A stretch of 64,000 bases of DNA, taken from the NCBI GenBank assembly GCA_003550325.1, contig QKWP01000127.1, positions 338,881-402,880 of the forward strand. Reading direction: 5' to 3'. This document shows, in pieces, positions 47,398 through 59,288 of this stretch. Positions within the stretch are counted from its first letter, which is position 1. Each line of letters opens with the position of its first letter. The notes beneath the pieces are model-generated. The model ran no database searches, was not told the origin of the DNA, and worked only from the letters and a program-made list of their open reading frames with translations. The position numbers and the translations under genes were made by a program. The DNA comes from Gigaspora rosea. Lineage: Eukaryota; Glomeromycota; Glomeromycetes; Diversisporales; Gigasporaceae.

Positions 47398-47522
47398 TAC
47401 ATGATTTTATGAAAATCCTTCCTTTTCCATTCAAAGGAAGGCGTTATCAAAAGTCATGAGAGTAAACCGTGAACAAAAATTCTAAGAAATTAATTCTAAT
47501 TAAACATTATAATTAATTTTAT

Positions 47523-47611
47523 TTAATTTTTGCCAACCGGACAACCGCCTGTACAGGTTCCATCATCGTTCTTGCGTATACACTTATTACTATTACAAGA
47601 GCCCTCCCTTA
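47523..47611 (-). CDS. cysteine-rich C-terminal exon of a small protein
   Basis: Minus-strand frame REGSCNSNKCIRKNDDGTCT followed by GGCPVGKN and TAA (47523-47525). It has four cysteines in 28 residues (Cx5C, then Cx3C), a dense pattern typical of small secreted proteins. A TTTCAG acceptor ends just upstream (47612-47617), and a GTTAAG donor-like site lies 93 bases further upstream; without splicing the frame stays open only to about 47703. No convincing signal-peptide exon is visible before the element at 47935. It is either a gene with a distal first exon or a fragment. Confidence 0.35.
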
Positions 47612-48657
47612 CTGAAATCCAAAATTGTGCTTTCAAAATATAATTTGCGTCCACGTGATGTGATGATTTTAATTTTTCAGCAGAGTACTTAACAGTGTCT
47701 TAACTAATTTCGGTCTCGACGGAGAAAAAAGAAAAAAAAACCGATACATCACAATAAGAGTCGAGTTTTGATGCATTCTTTTATTTAACAAAAATAGAGT
47801 CTGCCTGACCAACTTAAATATTCAAGATCGCGAAATTGCGAAAATTATTAGACAACTATAGTGAACAAAAAGGTCCCTTAAATATTTAATTATAGATTTT
47901 ATATATACTTTCCATAATTATAAGTAGGGCTGTTAATCGGTTCATCCGATCCAAGGACTGCTGATCTTTTAAAAGACGGCCGAACACGACTAGATCAGAT
48001 AGTCGATCAGCTGCATAATTAATTTCTAATGCATACCCCTAGCTCTTAATCATAATATAGTACATATGTTATCTAAAGAAATATAATATTAATTAATTAT
48101 ATACTTATAAATATTTTAAATACTACATATATTATCTAAAGAAGAAGTATAATATTAATTGTTTATTAATATTTTAAATTACAGTACTTTAAGTTTGATA
48201 AAGCCAAGTAAAAACCTTATTAATATTTAACCTATTTTATATATGAGTAACTTTTTATGAGTGACGCAAAGAAATTTTTATATTTTAAGTATTTGATAAG
48301 TTTTATGTATTCGAAATCCTGCAAGGTTAAATAATTGATATTTAAGACCTTACACGTAACCCTTTTTTAAATAACAGTTAGATCATTAATTGAATTAATA
48401 AGTGTATACATCAAATAAATTATTTAAATTCATGATTATTTATTTGCTCATATAATTTTTTTGCGCCTGCTTGATTTAACAATTTGCAGGCAATTATTAA
48501 AAATATTATTTGTTTTACAAATATACATTTATACGAGTTAATTAAAGCGTGCAACTATATCTAATTTTGGTAGTTTATATGAATAACGGTCCGTAAATAC
48601 ATGCCAAGTGATAACTTGTTAAAAATATTGAGAATTTAAAAAGAAGAAAATACGAAA

Positions 48658-48662
<5 letters not shown>

Positions 48663-48701
<39 letters not shown>
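48663..48701. repeat. 39-base T homopolymer
   Basis: An uninterrupted run of 39 T inside the TAGGGCTG element. The length may not be reliable in assembly. Confidence 0.9.
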
Positions 48702-48703
<2 letters not shown>

Positions 48704-49021
48704 CATTTAACGGCGGTTAAAAAGCCAAATTTAATTGATCAATTTTTAATTTTATTACTACTGTAGTAGCTCATTTGCTATATGTATAATATAATCTAAT
48801 CTTGTTTTACTAAACTTGTCCCAGTACAATAAACAAAAAATTAACATTCAAATACTTGTACAGGTCGGGTATCAAAGGATTATAGATCAAACCTATATTC
48901 AACTTGATAAAGTATTTGAGTATCAAGTTTTTGTCCAATTATGCTAAGCTCTACAAACTAAGATATTCATAATCGACGCTGAAAGCCAGTTTTAAACAAA
49001 AATATTTTTCTATTCAAATCA

Positions 49022-49227
49022 AGGAAACTGCTATTGCCACCCCTTATTTTTGCTAATGCCACCCCTTATATAACCTAGCCTTAAACTTCAAACAAATAAA
49101 CATTAAAATTATATGATCTCTATTTGATTAATATAATCATATGGTTAGGTTAGGAAGGGTCAGTAAGGTCAGAATTATTTTAGAGGGGTGGCATTAGCAA
49201 AAATGGGGGCAACAGTAGCAATTCCCT
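49022..49227. mobile_element. 206-bp nested MITE
   Basis: AGGAAACTGCTATTGCCACC at the left pairs with AGGGAATTGCTACTGTTGCC (right, reversed); both run into TTTTTGCTAATGCCACCCCT. It sits inside the 47935-49350 element. Confidence 0.75.
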
Positions 49228-49350
49228 AAATTAATAATTTTTACTATTAGGACCGATGATCCTTTTGGACTATTCAAAAAAAGAACCGGATTGATCAGAT
49301 CCCTGGATAGACCAAGGATCATCAGCCGGCTGGACTGATTAACAGCCCTA

Positions 49351-51451
49351 TCAGTGACGGCGTTTTTGCGCCAAGAACAGTACCATTGAGAAAAATTTTT
49401 TTTAATTTGTTGATCAACCTGTCACACATTCCGAGAGTGCATACAGCATTTTACGAGGCTTTTTTTACAGAAATTTATATAAGTTACATATAATTGTGTA
49501 CAATACCTCCGTAGAGTTGTAAAATTTCGATGGAAATGGACGAATGTGCATAGATAGACAATATCTCCTTGTAGCCACCCAATTTATTAGTTAGCATTTG
49601 TATAACAATTGTATACCCAACGTTTTAGACTAGATTATTAAAACTGACTTAAGATCGAAATGCTTACTAATGTAGATATATATGAAAAAATATGTAGAAG
49701 TTCGTGTAACGTTGCGTCAAATCTAATGAAATGTACAACACCAAAATTTGACAAATTAAACTACTAATATGTAATTATAGATTTTGGCGTAATCAATGTT
49801 TCCAAGCTAAAGCACATTTTTATAATAAATTTATAAGTCTAACAAGAGTGGGTAAGATGAGTTAGGCGTGTTATCAGTCTATATCGGAGTCACCAAATTT
49901 TTTCTAGGTATTGATTTATTAATATAACTAAAATTTAATTTGGGTGACCAGATTTTAACTTAATTTCATAAATTCGACGTGTGATATTGTTTATCGAAAC
50001 TTGAAGTTCATTTTATGTATTTTATAAGTTAGAAATTTTAATTATAAGGCATGAGCACATATAATTTATAAATTTATAATAAGTATATCCATTAACCTTT
50101 GTGACTTATACTTCTCCTTTATTTTATAAAATAAAAGGCATTATAAGTTAATCCATACAAAATTTTAACCTGTAAAAAGTTCTAACATTTATTTGACATA
50201 TAAATAAAAAAAATTAACTATACAATAGCTTACTAAAATAGGAATTGACATAAAAGCGCAAATTGTTCTGTATTAGTTTGCACTATTATTGCCATGTTGT
50301 AACTATTAATTTTATTTATTCATAGTTATCTATACTGTTATATCGGCTAAATAAATGCTATATCGATCTAGCCGTGACTACATTAGTTGATTTTAAAACT
50401 TTTAAAACTAGTCCATGCATGGCGAACGTGCTTGTACCACATAAAAATATCAAAGAATATAAACAAATACAGAGAGAAATATCCATTTTAATAATAGACA
50501 TACGTAGGTCACTTTTTATGGCATGCAGTATGGCAATATATATAGTATTATAGTTTATGGCTTTTACAATGTGCCATAACTATGTTGTATCCAATTTTAT
50601 TTAAAGACAAGCGATAAAATTACATTTCCAAAAATAAAAATTAAAATAATAAAATATTTCATAAAATATATAGAAAATTCCGAAATTAAAGCTCTTCATA
50701 TCATTACAATGGAATTCACAGTAAAAGTGGTTTCAATATGCGAACTTGTTAAAGTAAATTATCATTGTGTTACATAACATTTTAGCGGAAATTTTTTGTA
50801 ATTGTCCGCTCTATTGTTCTTCTATAAAAAAAAAAAAAATACTAATTTGGCAAAATTTTATTATATAAAACGGAATTGCCTGCCGATTGATCCGTTATAA
50901 CGATTATCAACAACAGAATATATTTACTACAGTATAGATTCAATAAAGTACATAAAGTTTGTTTATTTTAAGATCCAATTTGTAATACAATTTTTCACAA
51001 GTATTATATTTGTTACATTAACAAAAACATGAATGAACATTAATATGTAGAGTAGGTTTCTATGTTATGCGAGAAATTTCTTTAAGCGATTTATGTTACG
51101 TAAGACAAATAAAAACAAAAGAAATAAAACTATCATACGAGTATGTGTTTATTGGCCACAAATATTTATGATTGCCTAAAATAATACATAAAATTAATAA
51201 TTAACGGTAAATATTATTATAAAGAGTAGTTATAACCAAATGTCACTATAGTTACTATAGTTACAAATAATAATTACTAACGGTTGTTACAAACGACAGT
51301 CATAAACAGTGGTTACAAACGATAGTTACAACCGATATAGTTAGAAACGATAGTTACAAACGATAGTTACAAATGGTAATTAGATTAGCTTTAATTAAAA
51401 GAAGTAGACTCATAATCTATTAATCAAAAAATTAGTAATTTATTAAACTTT
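49351..51451. other. intergenic, 13-bp repeats near the F-box gene end
   Basis: Mostly AT-rich with no gene. At about 51275-51385 words like GTTACAAACGATA recur about seven times with variants, forming a degenerate minisatellite just beyond the 3' end of the F-box/LRR gene. Confidence 0.5.
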
Positions 51452-52888
51452 CTAATTATGTTTTATAAGCAATTTCTTAATTTTAGATAAAATTCCACTG
51501 CCAACATGATTTTTGTAAAGTCCTAAGGAAACTAGTGTAAAATTTTTGTAAAGAACTTCTACAAATGCATTTCCTGTTTCAGAACCGAATTGATTAGAAT
51601 TAAGTTGCAAAGATATTAGTGACGTGTTTTTATAAAATGATTTTGCTAGTGCTTTCCCTCCTTCAGGACCAATCCGATTATTACTAAGATCTAATAAAGT
51701 TAGAGTATTATTTAAGCATAGAGCCTCTGCAAAAGCCTTCCCTCCTTTAGAACAAATTTTATTATTTTGAAGGTTTAAATAAGTTAAACTAGTATTTTTG
51801 CAAAGAGCTTCCGCTAATAATTTTCCTCCTTTAGAACTAAGATTATTACTTCGAATATTTAAAACTTTTAAAGCATTATTCTTATAAAGAGCTTTTGCTA
51901 ACACTTTTCCCACTTCGTCATTAAGTCTATTAAATTCAAGATTCAAAAAATTAAGTGTCGTATTTTTATAAAGTGCTTCCGCTATTGCTTTCCCTCCTTC
52001 AACATCAAGTTGATTTTCACCAAGCTTCAAATAGGTTAATTTGGTATTTTCGCAAAGAGCTCTTGCTAACGCTTTTCCTCCTTCAATGCCAAGTTGGTTA
52101 TAACCAAGATTCAAGGATGTCAATGTGGTATTTTTACAAAGTGCCTCTGCCAATACTCTTCCTCCTTCATATCCAATTTGATTATTTTCAAGTTTTATAA
52201 AGGTCAAAGTTTTATTTTGGTAAAGAGCTCTCGCTAACGCATTTACTCCTTCAAATCCAAGTTGATTATTACAAAGGTCCAAGGATGCAAGAGTAATATT
52301 CTTATCAAGTGTTTCAGCTAAAATTTTTACTCCTTTAGAATCAAGTTGGATATTCCAAATTCTTAATAAGTTTAGGTTTATACTTTTGTCGAATAATTTT
52401 TCAAATAAATTTATCATTTTACTTTTCTTATTGTGAATAATTCCGTAAATGTATAAAGTTTTAAGCCTCATACAATTTCGTATAAACATCATTGTTAGAG
52501 AATATTTAATTATCTGAACTTCATTTGACCATGGAAAGTAAGTAAAATACTGTGACTCATGTTTTTCAAGATTAAGCCAACTTATAACCCCATCATCTGA
52601 ATCAATTTTAATAGTTTTAATATAAGATGTGTATTCAAATAATAATTTTGATTCTTTTGGAAGCATGATTTTGAATGGCTCTAATTGTGCACGTTCCTCC
52701 GAATTTAACGCCAAAAGACATGTTCTAACCAATTTCCAATTCCAAAAAACGTCCAATTCACTCCACAACATTGGTAAAACGTTTACACACCATTGTCTAT
52801 TTACAAGAAGGCATGTAAATAAATTATTATATTGGCCTTTAATGTTGGAAAATATTTCGTGAAGGCATTCATTTGGTAATGGTATCAT
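51452..52888 (-). CDS. F-box/leucine-rich-repeat protein
   Basis: 478 residues from the first ATG (52886-52888); the open frame upstream starts only at a TTG. The N-terminus MIPLPNECLHEIFSNIKGQY followed by CLLVNRQWCVNVLPMLWSEL is an F-box (residues about 2-45), which binds Skp1 in SCF ubiquitin ligases. A middle region (50-165) has no clear motif. From about 170 to the end lie eleven ribonuclease-inhibitor-type LRRs of 28 residues (for example TTLTSLNLGYNQLGIEGGKA followed by LARALCEN), nine of them complete and in register. Such LRR arcs usually select the substrate. Intact and intronless. A TATATATATATAAGC stretch about 85-100 bases upstream of the ATG could be a TATA region; a poly(A)/poly(T) tract lies between. 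Confidence 0.88.
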   Translation of the reverse strand: MIPLPNECLHEIFSNIKGQYNNLFTCLLVNRQWCVNVLPMLWSELDVFWNWKLVRTCLLALNSEERAQLEPFKIMLPKESKLLFEYTSYIKTIKIDSDDGVISWLNLEKHESQYFTYFPWSNEVQIIKYSLTMMFIRNCMRLKTLYIYGIIHNKKSKMINLFEKLFDKSINLNLLRIWNIQLDSKGVKILAETLDKNITLASLDLCNNQLGFEGVNALARALYQNKTLTFIKLENNQIGYEGGRVLAEALCKNTTLTSLNLGYNQLGIEGGKALARALCENTKLTYLKLGENQLDVEGGKAIAEALYKNTTLNFLNLEFNRLNDEVGKVLAKALYKNNALKVLNIRSNNLSSKGGKLLAEALCKNTSLTYLNLQNNKICSKGGKAFAEALCLNNTLTLLDLSNNRIGPEGGKALAKSFYKNTSLISLQLNSNQFGSETGNAFVEVLYKNFTLVSLGLYKNHVGSGILSKIKKLLIKHN

Positions 52889-55020
52889 ACTTTTAAGTTT
52901 AAATGATTTAAAAAAAAATTTTTCGCTATTCAATTTTTTTTTTTAAAAAAAAAAAAAAATTAAATCACGCTTATATATATATATAATGTTTCGGAGCATG
53001 ATCAACATATTTAGCTACATCATGTATGTATTATGCGTTCGTGTTACATATCCGATATCTACTGTTACGTAAGTCCATATTTACGCTAACGTTAATGTAC
53101 TGTGTATACCTATCATTTTGGTTTGTTATATTAAGTAATTTGATTGTAAATAATCATAAAATAATGCATTATATACCCAACAAGTATCATTATAAAATAT
53201 CCTATTTTGTTATACTGATATATTACAAAAAGTAGCAACTTTTCGGGTTACTCAACATATCCAGTAAATGAAATTGTAAATAATTATGTACTTAAGTGCA
53301 TATATGTTACTTCATTTAAGGTTTTTGGTCATGATATCCGTGATGCCCGTGTCAATAGATCTACACCAGGTATGATCCGTTGTTCATGAATCTTTTTTAA
53401 TTTATAATAAAAATGTACTAAAGATATTTTTATTTTATGATTATCAATTAATTTTTAATTTATTAAATCAATTCATAAAATTGGCTCATTTTTTTCTTTA
53501 ACATTATAGAACTTTTCGTGTTACTTACTTGGTTTTAAAAATGTAAAACATTTGACTTGAAGAAAGATTGCTCGAGTATCTAATATGAAATAATATATTT
53601 GAACTTCCAATATACATATATTCGAGCTTCTAATATGAACCAAAGCTTATATTCCTAATTTTAACGAAACTTTAATCTTGTGATTTATATCGTATAATTT
53701 AATACTTACAGTATTACTTTGACCTCGAACAAACTGACTTAAAGGCGACCCAAAAAAAACGCTGATTTGTAGATTGTAGCTTTGCATTATGTACAAGCAG
53801 CGCAACCTACGCAGGATACGCAGCCTACAATGTAAATTTCATTTTTATCTATTATATACTTTATACTATCAAAAGAACCTTTCATTACAGTGAATACTTC
53901 CATATTATTGCGATATTAATTAACCAATCAGATGCAGACTTTGATTGGTCAATTGTCGGAACAAATATTCACCGTCTCTTCCTTGCTTAAGATTGCAAAA
54001 TCGGATGAACATAGCACAGTGAAAACCTGTAACAGGTAAGTATTTGTTAATCACTATGCCGATCTTAACCCCTAACCCCTTATTAGGGTTAGGTTCTAAC
54101 CCTAACCAATGTGAAAATGATCAAAAATGTATTCCCCATCATTTTTTGTTGATACACGAAAGTAGGTCAAGTTTTTGACTTTTTTTCTTCACCGGGATCG
54201 TCGAGATCGTCAAATTTCTATAATTTATTGGTCCTGTCTAGGGATGGGTACGGTCCGGTCATGACTGGTTAATGACCGTGACCGATATTAGCCAGTCAGA
54301 GTGGTTTGACCGACAGGTCAAGATTATGACCGATGGAAAATTCTTAATATTCTGGTTAATAAATGAATAATTATTGCTTAAAATCCATATCGGCGTATCT
54401 GTATCATCTGATAAATAGAGAAATCAACCCGCCACTCAAAAATTTTTCGAAAACCTTATTGAATAACTATAAAGAACCTTAAGATCGTGTGACTTTGCAT
54501 GATTAATGGTATGCTTCATTTTTAAATAAAACTTTTCTATTGAACAATAATGATAAATATAACAATAATGAGAGTATATGAATTAATGTATTATCATATG
54601 ATCTGAATTTAAACCCGGTTGGAAATACCTTGTTCATAATTCCGGCCAAATTTGAAGATATTTGGCCAGAATTATAACAACCCAATTTTAATTCTGGTCA
54701 AATGACCTGCAATTTTGACAGAATATTAGAGTAGAATCGCCACTCAAACTATACAGTATGTGTTGAGTTTGTTTGTGTTAGTATCATAGTCATAAATACT
54801 ATCATGATTTATTGTGAAATTTTGCTATGAAACTACTTACAAAATGATGAATATGCAATTTAAAAGTCTAAAAAAATGTTAAAAAAATCATTTTTTTTGA
54901 ACAGCAAATTTAGCATATTTTTTTGCAAACCGCAATAATTAATTGAGTTCGAAAAATTGCCACTACAATCAATTATTTGATATGCCTGGTCAAATCAAAT
55001 TATTAAAAATCTTGCAAATC
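52889..55020. other. intergenic with telomere-like words and one element end
   Basis: No gene is recognised. At 54066-54107 CCTAACCCC is followed by TTAGGGTTAGG and then CCCTAACC, a short interstitial telomere-like cluster in both orientations. At 54239 a TAGGGATGGGTACGGTCCGG end starts a run of GACCG/CGGTC words to about 54345, without a clear partner. The stretch at 54180-54235 (GATCGTCAAATTTCTATAAT) is related to the interior of the MITE at 59335-59608. Confidence 0.45.
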
Positions 55021-55022
55021 TA

Positions 55023-55482
55023 CCGTAATTTACCATGTAAAATACCCAGGTACAATTAAATTTCACGTGGTATAAATTGATTTGTACCCCTGGGTACTTT
55101 GTATGGTATAGGGAATACTGTGTGAGGGTCTTTTGTAAAGAGCATATATTAGCCCATAAGTATAAAAAATTATAATTACAGCCAACTCCTGCAATAGTCA
55201 CATCTTGAAATAGTCACAATCTCACTATAATCACTTTAAACTTCTGCGTAATATATATCTGATATATACTATATAAATTTTTTCATATTAGTCACAATCT
55301 TACAATAGGCACATGAAAAGGTTGATTTTAGCATGTGACTATTGCAAGAATTGACTGTAGTAAATCAACCTTTGATTTGTACTCAGGTCTCTTACAAAAC
55401 ACCACAACAATTAAAAATACTTACGGTAGTACAAATCAGAAAGGTACTGATCAAATGGGGTATCTTCCATGGTAAATTACAG
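55023..55482. mobile_element. TA-flanked element containing another MITE
   Basis: Left TA-CCGTAATTTACCATGTAAAA and right (reversed) TA-CTGTAATTTACCATGGAAG are inverted ends followed by TACCC words. A second MITE (55179-55357) is inserted in it. Confidence 0.65.
55179..55357. mobile_element. 179-bp TA-flanked MITE
   Basis: CAGCCAACTCCTGCAATAGT at the left and CAGTCAATTCTTGCAATAGT at the right (reversed), each beside TA (55177-55178, 55358-55359). The word ATAGTCACA recurs inside. Mariner-type by target site. Confidence 0.8.
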
Positions 55483-55587
55483 TAAAACTAAACTTTAAAT
55501 GTGGTCAAATAATTCCAGAGTTATTAATGATGTTTTTTTTATTGATTATGTAATACAAATTGCTAGGCCTTTGCATGGGCCAGAACT

Positions 55588-56726
55588 AGTGTTGGAAATC
55601 TGTTTTGAAATTTATGTTCTCATGAGAACATGTTTATTGAATTTAATGTTCTCAAAAATTTTTTTATGTTCTCAATTAGAAAAAAAATTTTTTCTTTTAC
55701 TCGCTTTCTCTTTCTCTTTCTCTCTTTCTTTCTCTTTCTCTCTTTCTTTCTCTTTCTCTTTTCTTTCTCTTTCTCACACTCTCTTTTTTTCTCTCCCTCA
55801 CTCTTTCTCATTCTTTCTTACTCTTTCTTATTCTTATTTACTTTTTCTCATTCTCTTTCTTACAGTTACACTTTTATACTTTTAATTATTTTTTAATTTT
55901 TATTTTTAATTAATATATTTAAAAATTATTAATAAAAAATATAATTGATTTAACAAACTATATAAACAAAGCTAAGTTATTCATAATAATAAGATTATAA
56001 CTTTATATGTATATTTTTTAAAAAAAATTAATATATGAGGTTTTTTATATATTGTTGGGTATGTTATTGGTTTGGCTCAGCTTATATATTAAGTTTTTAA
56101 ATAAGCTATTAACATCTCTCAAATGTTTAAATAAATAAGCAATATAATATACTATTCTTTTTTACTATAGTGAATTTATAGATTCAAAACTTTCTTACTA
56201 TAAAATTTTAAGATATAATACTAAAGTTTAAATTAAAAATACTATTCTTTTTTACTATAGTGAATTTATAGATTCAAAACTTTCTTACTATAAAATTTTA
56301 AGATATAATACTAAAGTTTAAATTAAAAATTTGTTTAAGTAATTTTCTTATAAAAATTATTATTATAGTGAATTTAGCTCTCTAAAATTTATGATATTAT
56401 ATGTATATATAATAAGGACTATATTGCACCAAACTAGAAATGGATAAACCAATAAACTTTATTATCTAAAATTCTTATAATTCAAAAACAATAAATTGTT
56501 CCCTATTTCAACTAACTAACAATTAAATATTTATGAGCTTAATTATTTTAAACTTCTATATTAATAAAAATGAATTTTATTATTTTATATATTTACATAG
56601 AGAACATATTTTTCAAACTTAATGTTCTCAAAAAAATTTAATAGAGAACATCTTAAATTTTGTAAATGTTCTCAGATTGAAAGTGATGTTCTCATGAGAA
56701 CATGAGAACATAAGATTTCCAACACT
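55588..56726. mobile_element. 1.14-kb Mutator-like non-autonomous element
   Basis: Perfect 13-bp inverted ends AGTGTTGGAAATC flanked by the exact 10-bp direct repeat GGCCAGAACT (55578-55587 and 56727-56736). Subterminal TGTTCTCATGAGAACA palindromes recur at both sides. The interior holds a CTTTCT polypyrimidine tract (55690-55860) and a 91-bp tandem duplication. Target duplications of 9-11 bp are typical of Mutator-like elements. No transposase ORF is present; the Ser/Phe ORFs come from the CTTTCT tract. Confidence 0.85.
56151..56332. repeat. perfect 91-bp tandem duplication
   Basis: Two adjacent copies starting ACTATTCTTTTTTACTATAG show no difference by eye, so the duplication is recent relative to the decay around it. 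Confidence 0.9.
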
Positions 56727-59288
56727 GGCCAGAACTACCCATGGGACCTAAGAGTAGTACTACTAGAGCTAGGCTTGGGCATCAAATTACAAGCTCTAGT
56801 GCAGGGTAGGGCTAAGAATTACAGACCCTTTATTATATAGGTAGGGCTTGGGTACCAGAACTACCCAGCCCATGATAGTCTATTATACATGCACATGACT
56901 ATCATCCAATTAAAACTTATATTGATCGATAATCTTTTTTTTTTAGATGTATAGCATTTTTTGCATAGTATCTTTGATTGAAAAAGAAAAAACACTAGCC
57001 AATTTACCTGCAAAAACAATACCTTAAATACTAAACTTTATTGCAAGTTTGTTATATTAGGTGAGTAATTTTTTATGCAACTTTATACAACTTCAAAATC
57101 TATAAAAGCTTTTTTTAACTATAAAAATTGCTTTATAAGTGCAATAGTTTTTTGTAATAATCTTTAATCAGATGTGAAAAAAGTAATAGCTGGTGCACCT
57201 ACAATACTATGAAAGAATTACCAATAAACAACAAACTTTTTTCAAATTTAGTAAATTTATTAAATCAGATAAATAATTTTTGCATAATTACATATATAAA
57301 CTTTTTTTTTATATATTTAAAAACAGTTTTATAAATTGTATTTTAGAAAGTATAGCTAATATACTTTGTATAAATAATGTTCTAAAAACTTTATAAATCA
57401 AATAATTATCATATTTATAAAGTAATTTTATTAAATTTTGTTTATTATAATAATTATATTGTTTGTATATCGATCTTAAAAATTTTTAAATATTTTTAAA
57501 TATAAAAACTTCTAAAAATATATTCTTTTATAGTTAAAATATATAATTTAAGTGTAGAGTGAATATAGTCATTTTCATATAAGATTGTTATACAAAAAAA
57601 TTTTATACATGTTTTACAAATACACCACTGATAAAAATTTTTTAAAATATGGCCAATTTAAACCAAAAATTTGTGGTGCATAGGTAAGATCCTTCCATTT
57701 ATAATAGTGAAACTTTAAACACTTATACTATTTAAAAAAAACCCACATGCATATATCATAAAATTTGCCTAAGTAGTACAAAAATTTTTTTATTCGATTG
57801 ATGTTTTAGAATAAATGATTGCCAATCAAAAATTTTGACTATATAGTTATCATACAAAGTACATTTTTTTATATGTTTTGGGTGCTTGGTAAAAGTTACT
57901 ATCACTAGTAGCTAAAAAGGAATAATAGGACAGATAGTTTTTTTTTAATTTACTATAGCTATAAATTAGTTTATTTTTATTTGTAAGTTTATTTATATAA
58001 TAAGATATAAATACTTTTTATGATCGTAAATTTTTTTAAGCTTATTTTATTTTCAAATAACTTCTATTTTACTTTCTAATTTTTGAAATTTCAGAACAAG
58101 GATAAAACTTTTCAAGCTCCTACTTATTTTCAAAATAAGTTAATTTTGAAACCCCAAGTATATACTACTTGAGTTTCAAAGTTAGAGTCTTATTTTATTT
58201 TCCAATCTATAATTTAACATAGTGAGAGTTTCAAAGTTAAAAAATAATAATGTATTTTGAAAATAAATAGAATTTTTTCAATAGTATTTTACTATGTCAA
58301 GAATTTATTTATATTTTTTTTGTCTTAAAAAAAAACTAATGTATTACTTTAGAATTGAAAAACTTAGGCATAAAAACACTAAGGGGAGTAACAAAAATCA
58401 GGTGATTTTCTAGGGGGGATCAAAAAAAAGTTGAAATTATATATAAGAACCTGACTATATGTATATTAAAAAATAGGGGGGGTATGCCTCTGATAAAAAA
58501 TAATCAGGTGATTAATAACAATGCCCTAAAGGTACAAGATCTAAAGTTCTGATTCTGTATTTTGATCCTATATAATAAAGAATACTATATCTAAAAGCAA
58601 AAAAAATAAATATTACTAGAGAGAAGAATAGAAAAAATGATCGTTAGTATTAAAAGCAACATAGAATCAATACTTATCTATATTGTCTCGGATCTACTTT
58701 TTATTGTCATCATGCAAAGCAAACTTAAAAGAAAAAGTGCTAACACAGAGATAAATGGTAAAACAGTAAATAGAACTAATATTTGTCTCAAAGTTCTATT
58801 CGAAGTTCTATTTCAAGTTCATGTCAAAAAAGAAAATGTTTGTGATTATATTGATGAAATCAAAAGAAAAAAAATGCTTATTTACATCATATAATAATTC
58901 TGGTTCCAATTCCCAACCAAAATTCATAACTAAGATCTGCAAAAAAAATTTTATCTAAAAAAAAATAAAAATAAAAAATCCTTATCATATAACTAGCTTA
59001 TAGTGAATGCCTCAAAGTTCTGTTTCATGTTCATGTTCTATATCAAAATTTGCATACTTTACAAGAAAAAAACATTAGTGACCATACTTGTAAAATCTAG
59101 TAAATGAAAAAAGCATGTCATATAGTATAATATGAGCCCAGTTACCCAACCCAAGTAATCTACAAAAAAAAGAATCAGGTTTGAAAACATAAGAGTAAAG
59201 CATAATAATACCAAAAAGAAAAAAATACTTAATATTCACAATGATTACATTAATTAGTTTGTAGAGATAAAAAAAGTATTATAATAAC
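56727..59288. other. intergenic, no credible gene
   Basis: AT-rich. GGGG-rich patches at 58380-58500 resemble repeat debris. The 85-residue ORF at 58637-58894 (MIVSIKSNIESILIYIVSDL) has a hydrophobic start and a Lys-rich end but no family I recognise, so I do not call it. Confidence 0.4.

Larger units (their letters stand above)
47935..49350. mobile_element. 1.4-kb element with TAGGGCTGTTAATC ends
   Basis: The left end TAGGGCTGTTAATCGGTTCA and the right, reversed, TAGGGCTGTTAATCAGTCCA are inverted repeats, continuing with shared GGATC/GATC words. The interior holds a 39-base T tract (48663-48701) and a nested MITE (49022-49227). No transposase ORF. The TAGGG start recalls hAT-type ends, but no clear 8-bp target duplication is seen. 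Confidence 0.65.

Noticed and set aside
47083..47459. ORFs across the inverted repeat and LTR fragment junction
   Set aside because: They span the boundary between two unrelated repeats and cannot be ancestral genes.
55499..55896. Ser/Phe-rich and Lys/Arg-rich ORFs on both strands
   Set aside because: Translation of a CTTTCT polypyrimidine tract inside a transposon.
58637..58894. 85-residue ORF with a hydrophobic start
   Set aside because: No homologous pattern recognised, AT-driven composition and no supporting signals.
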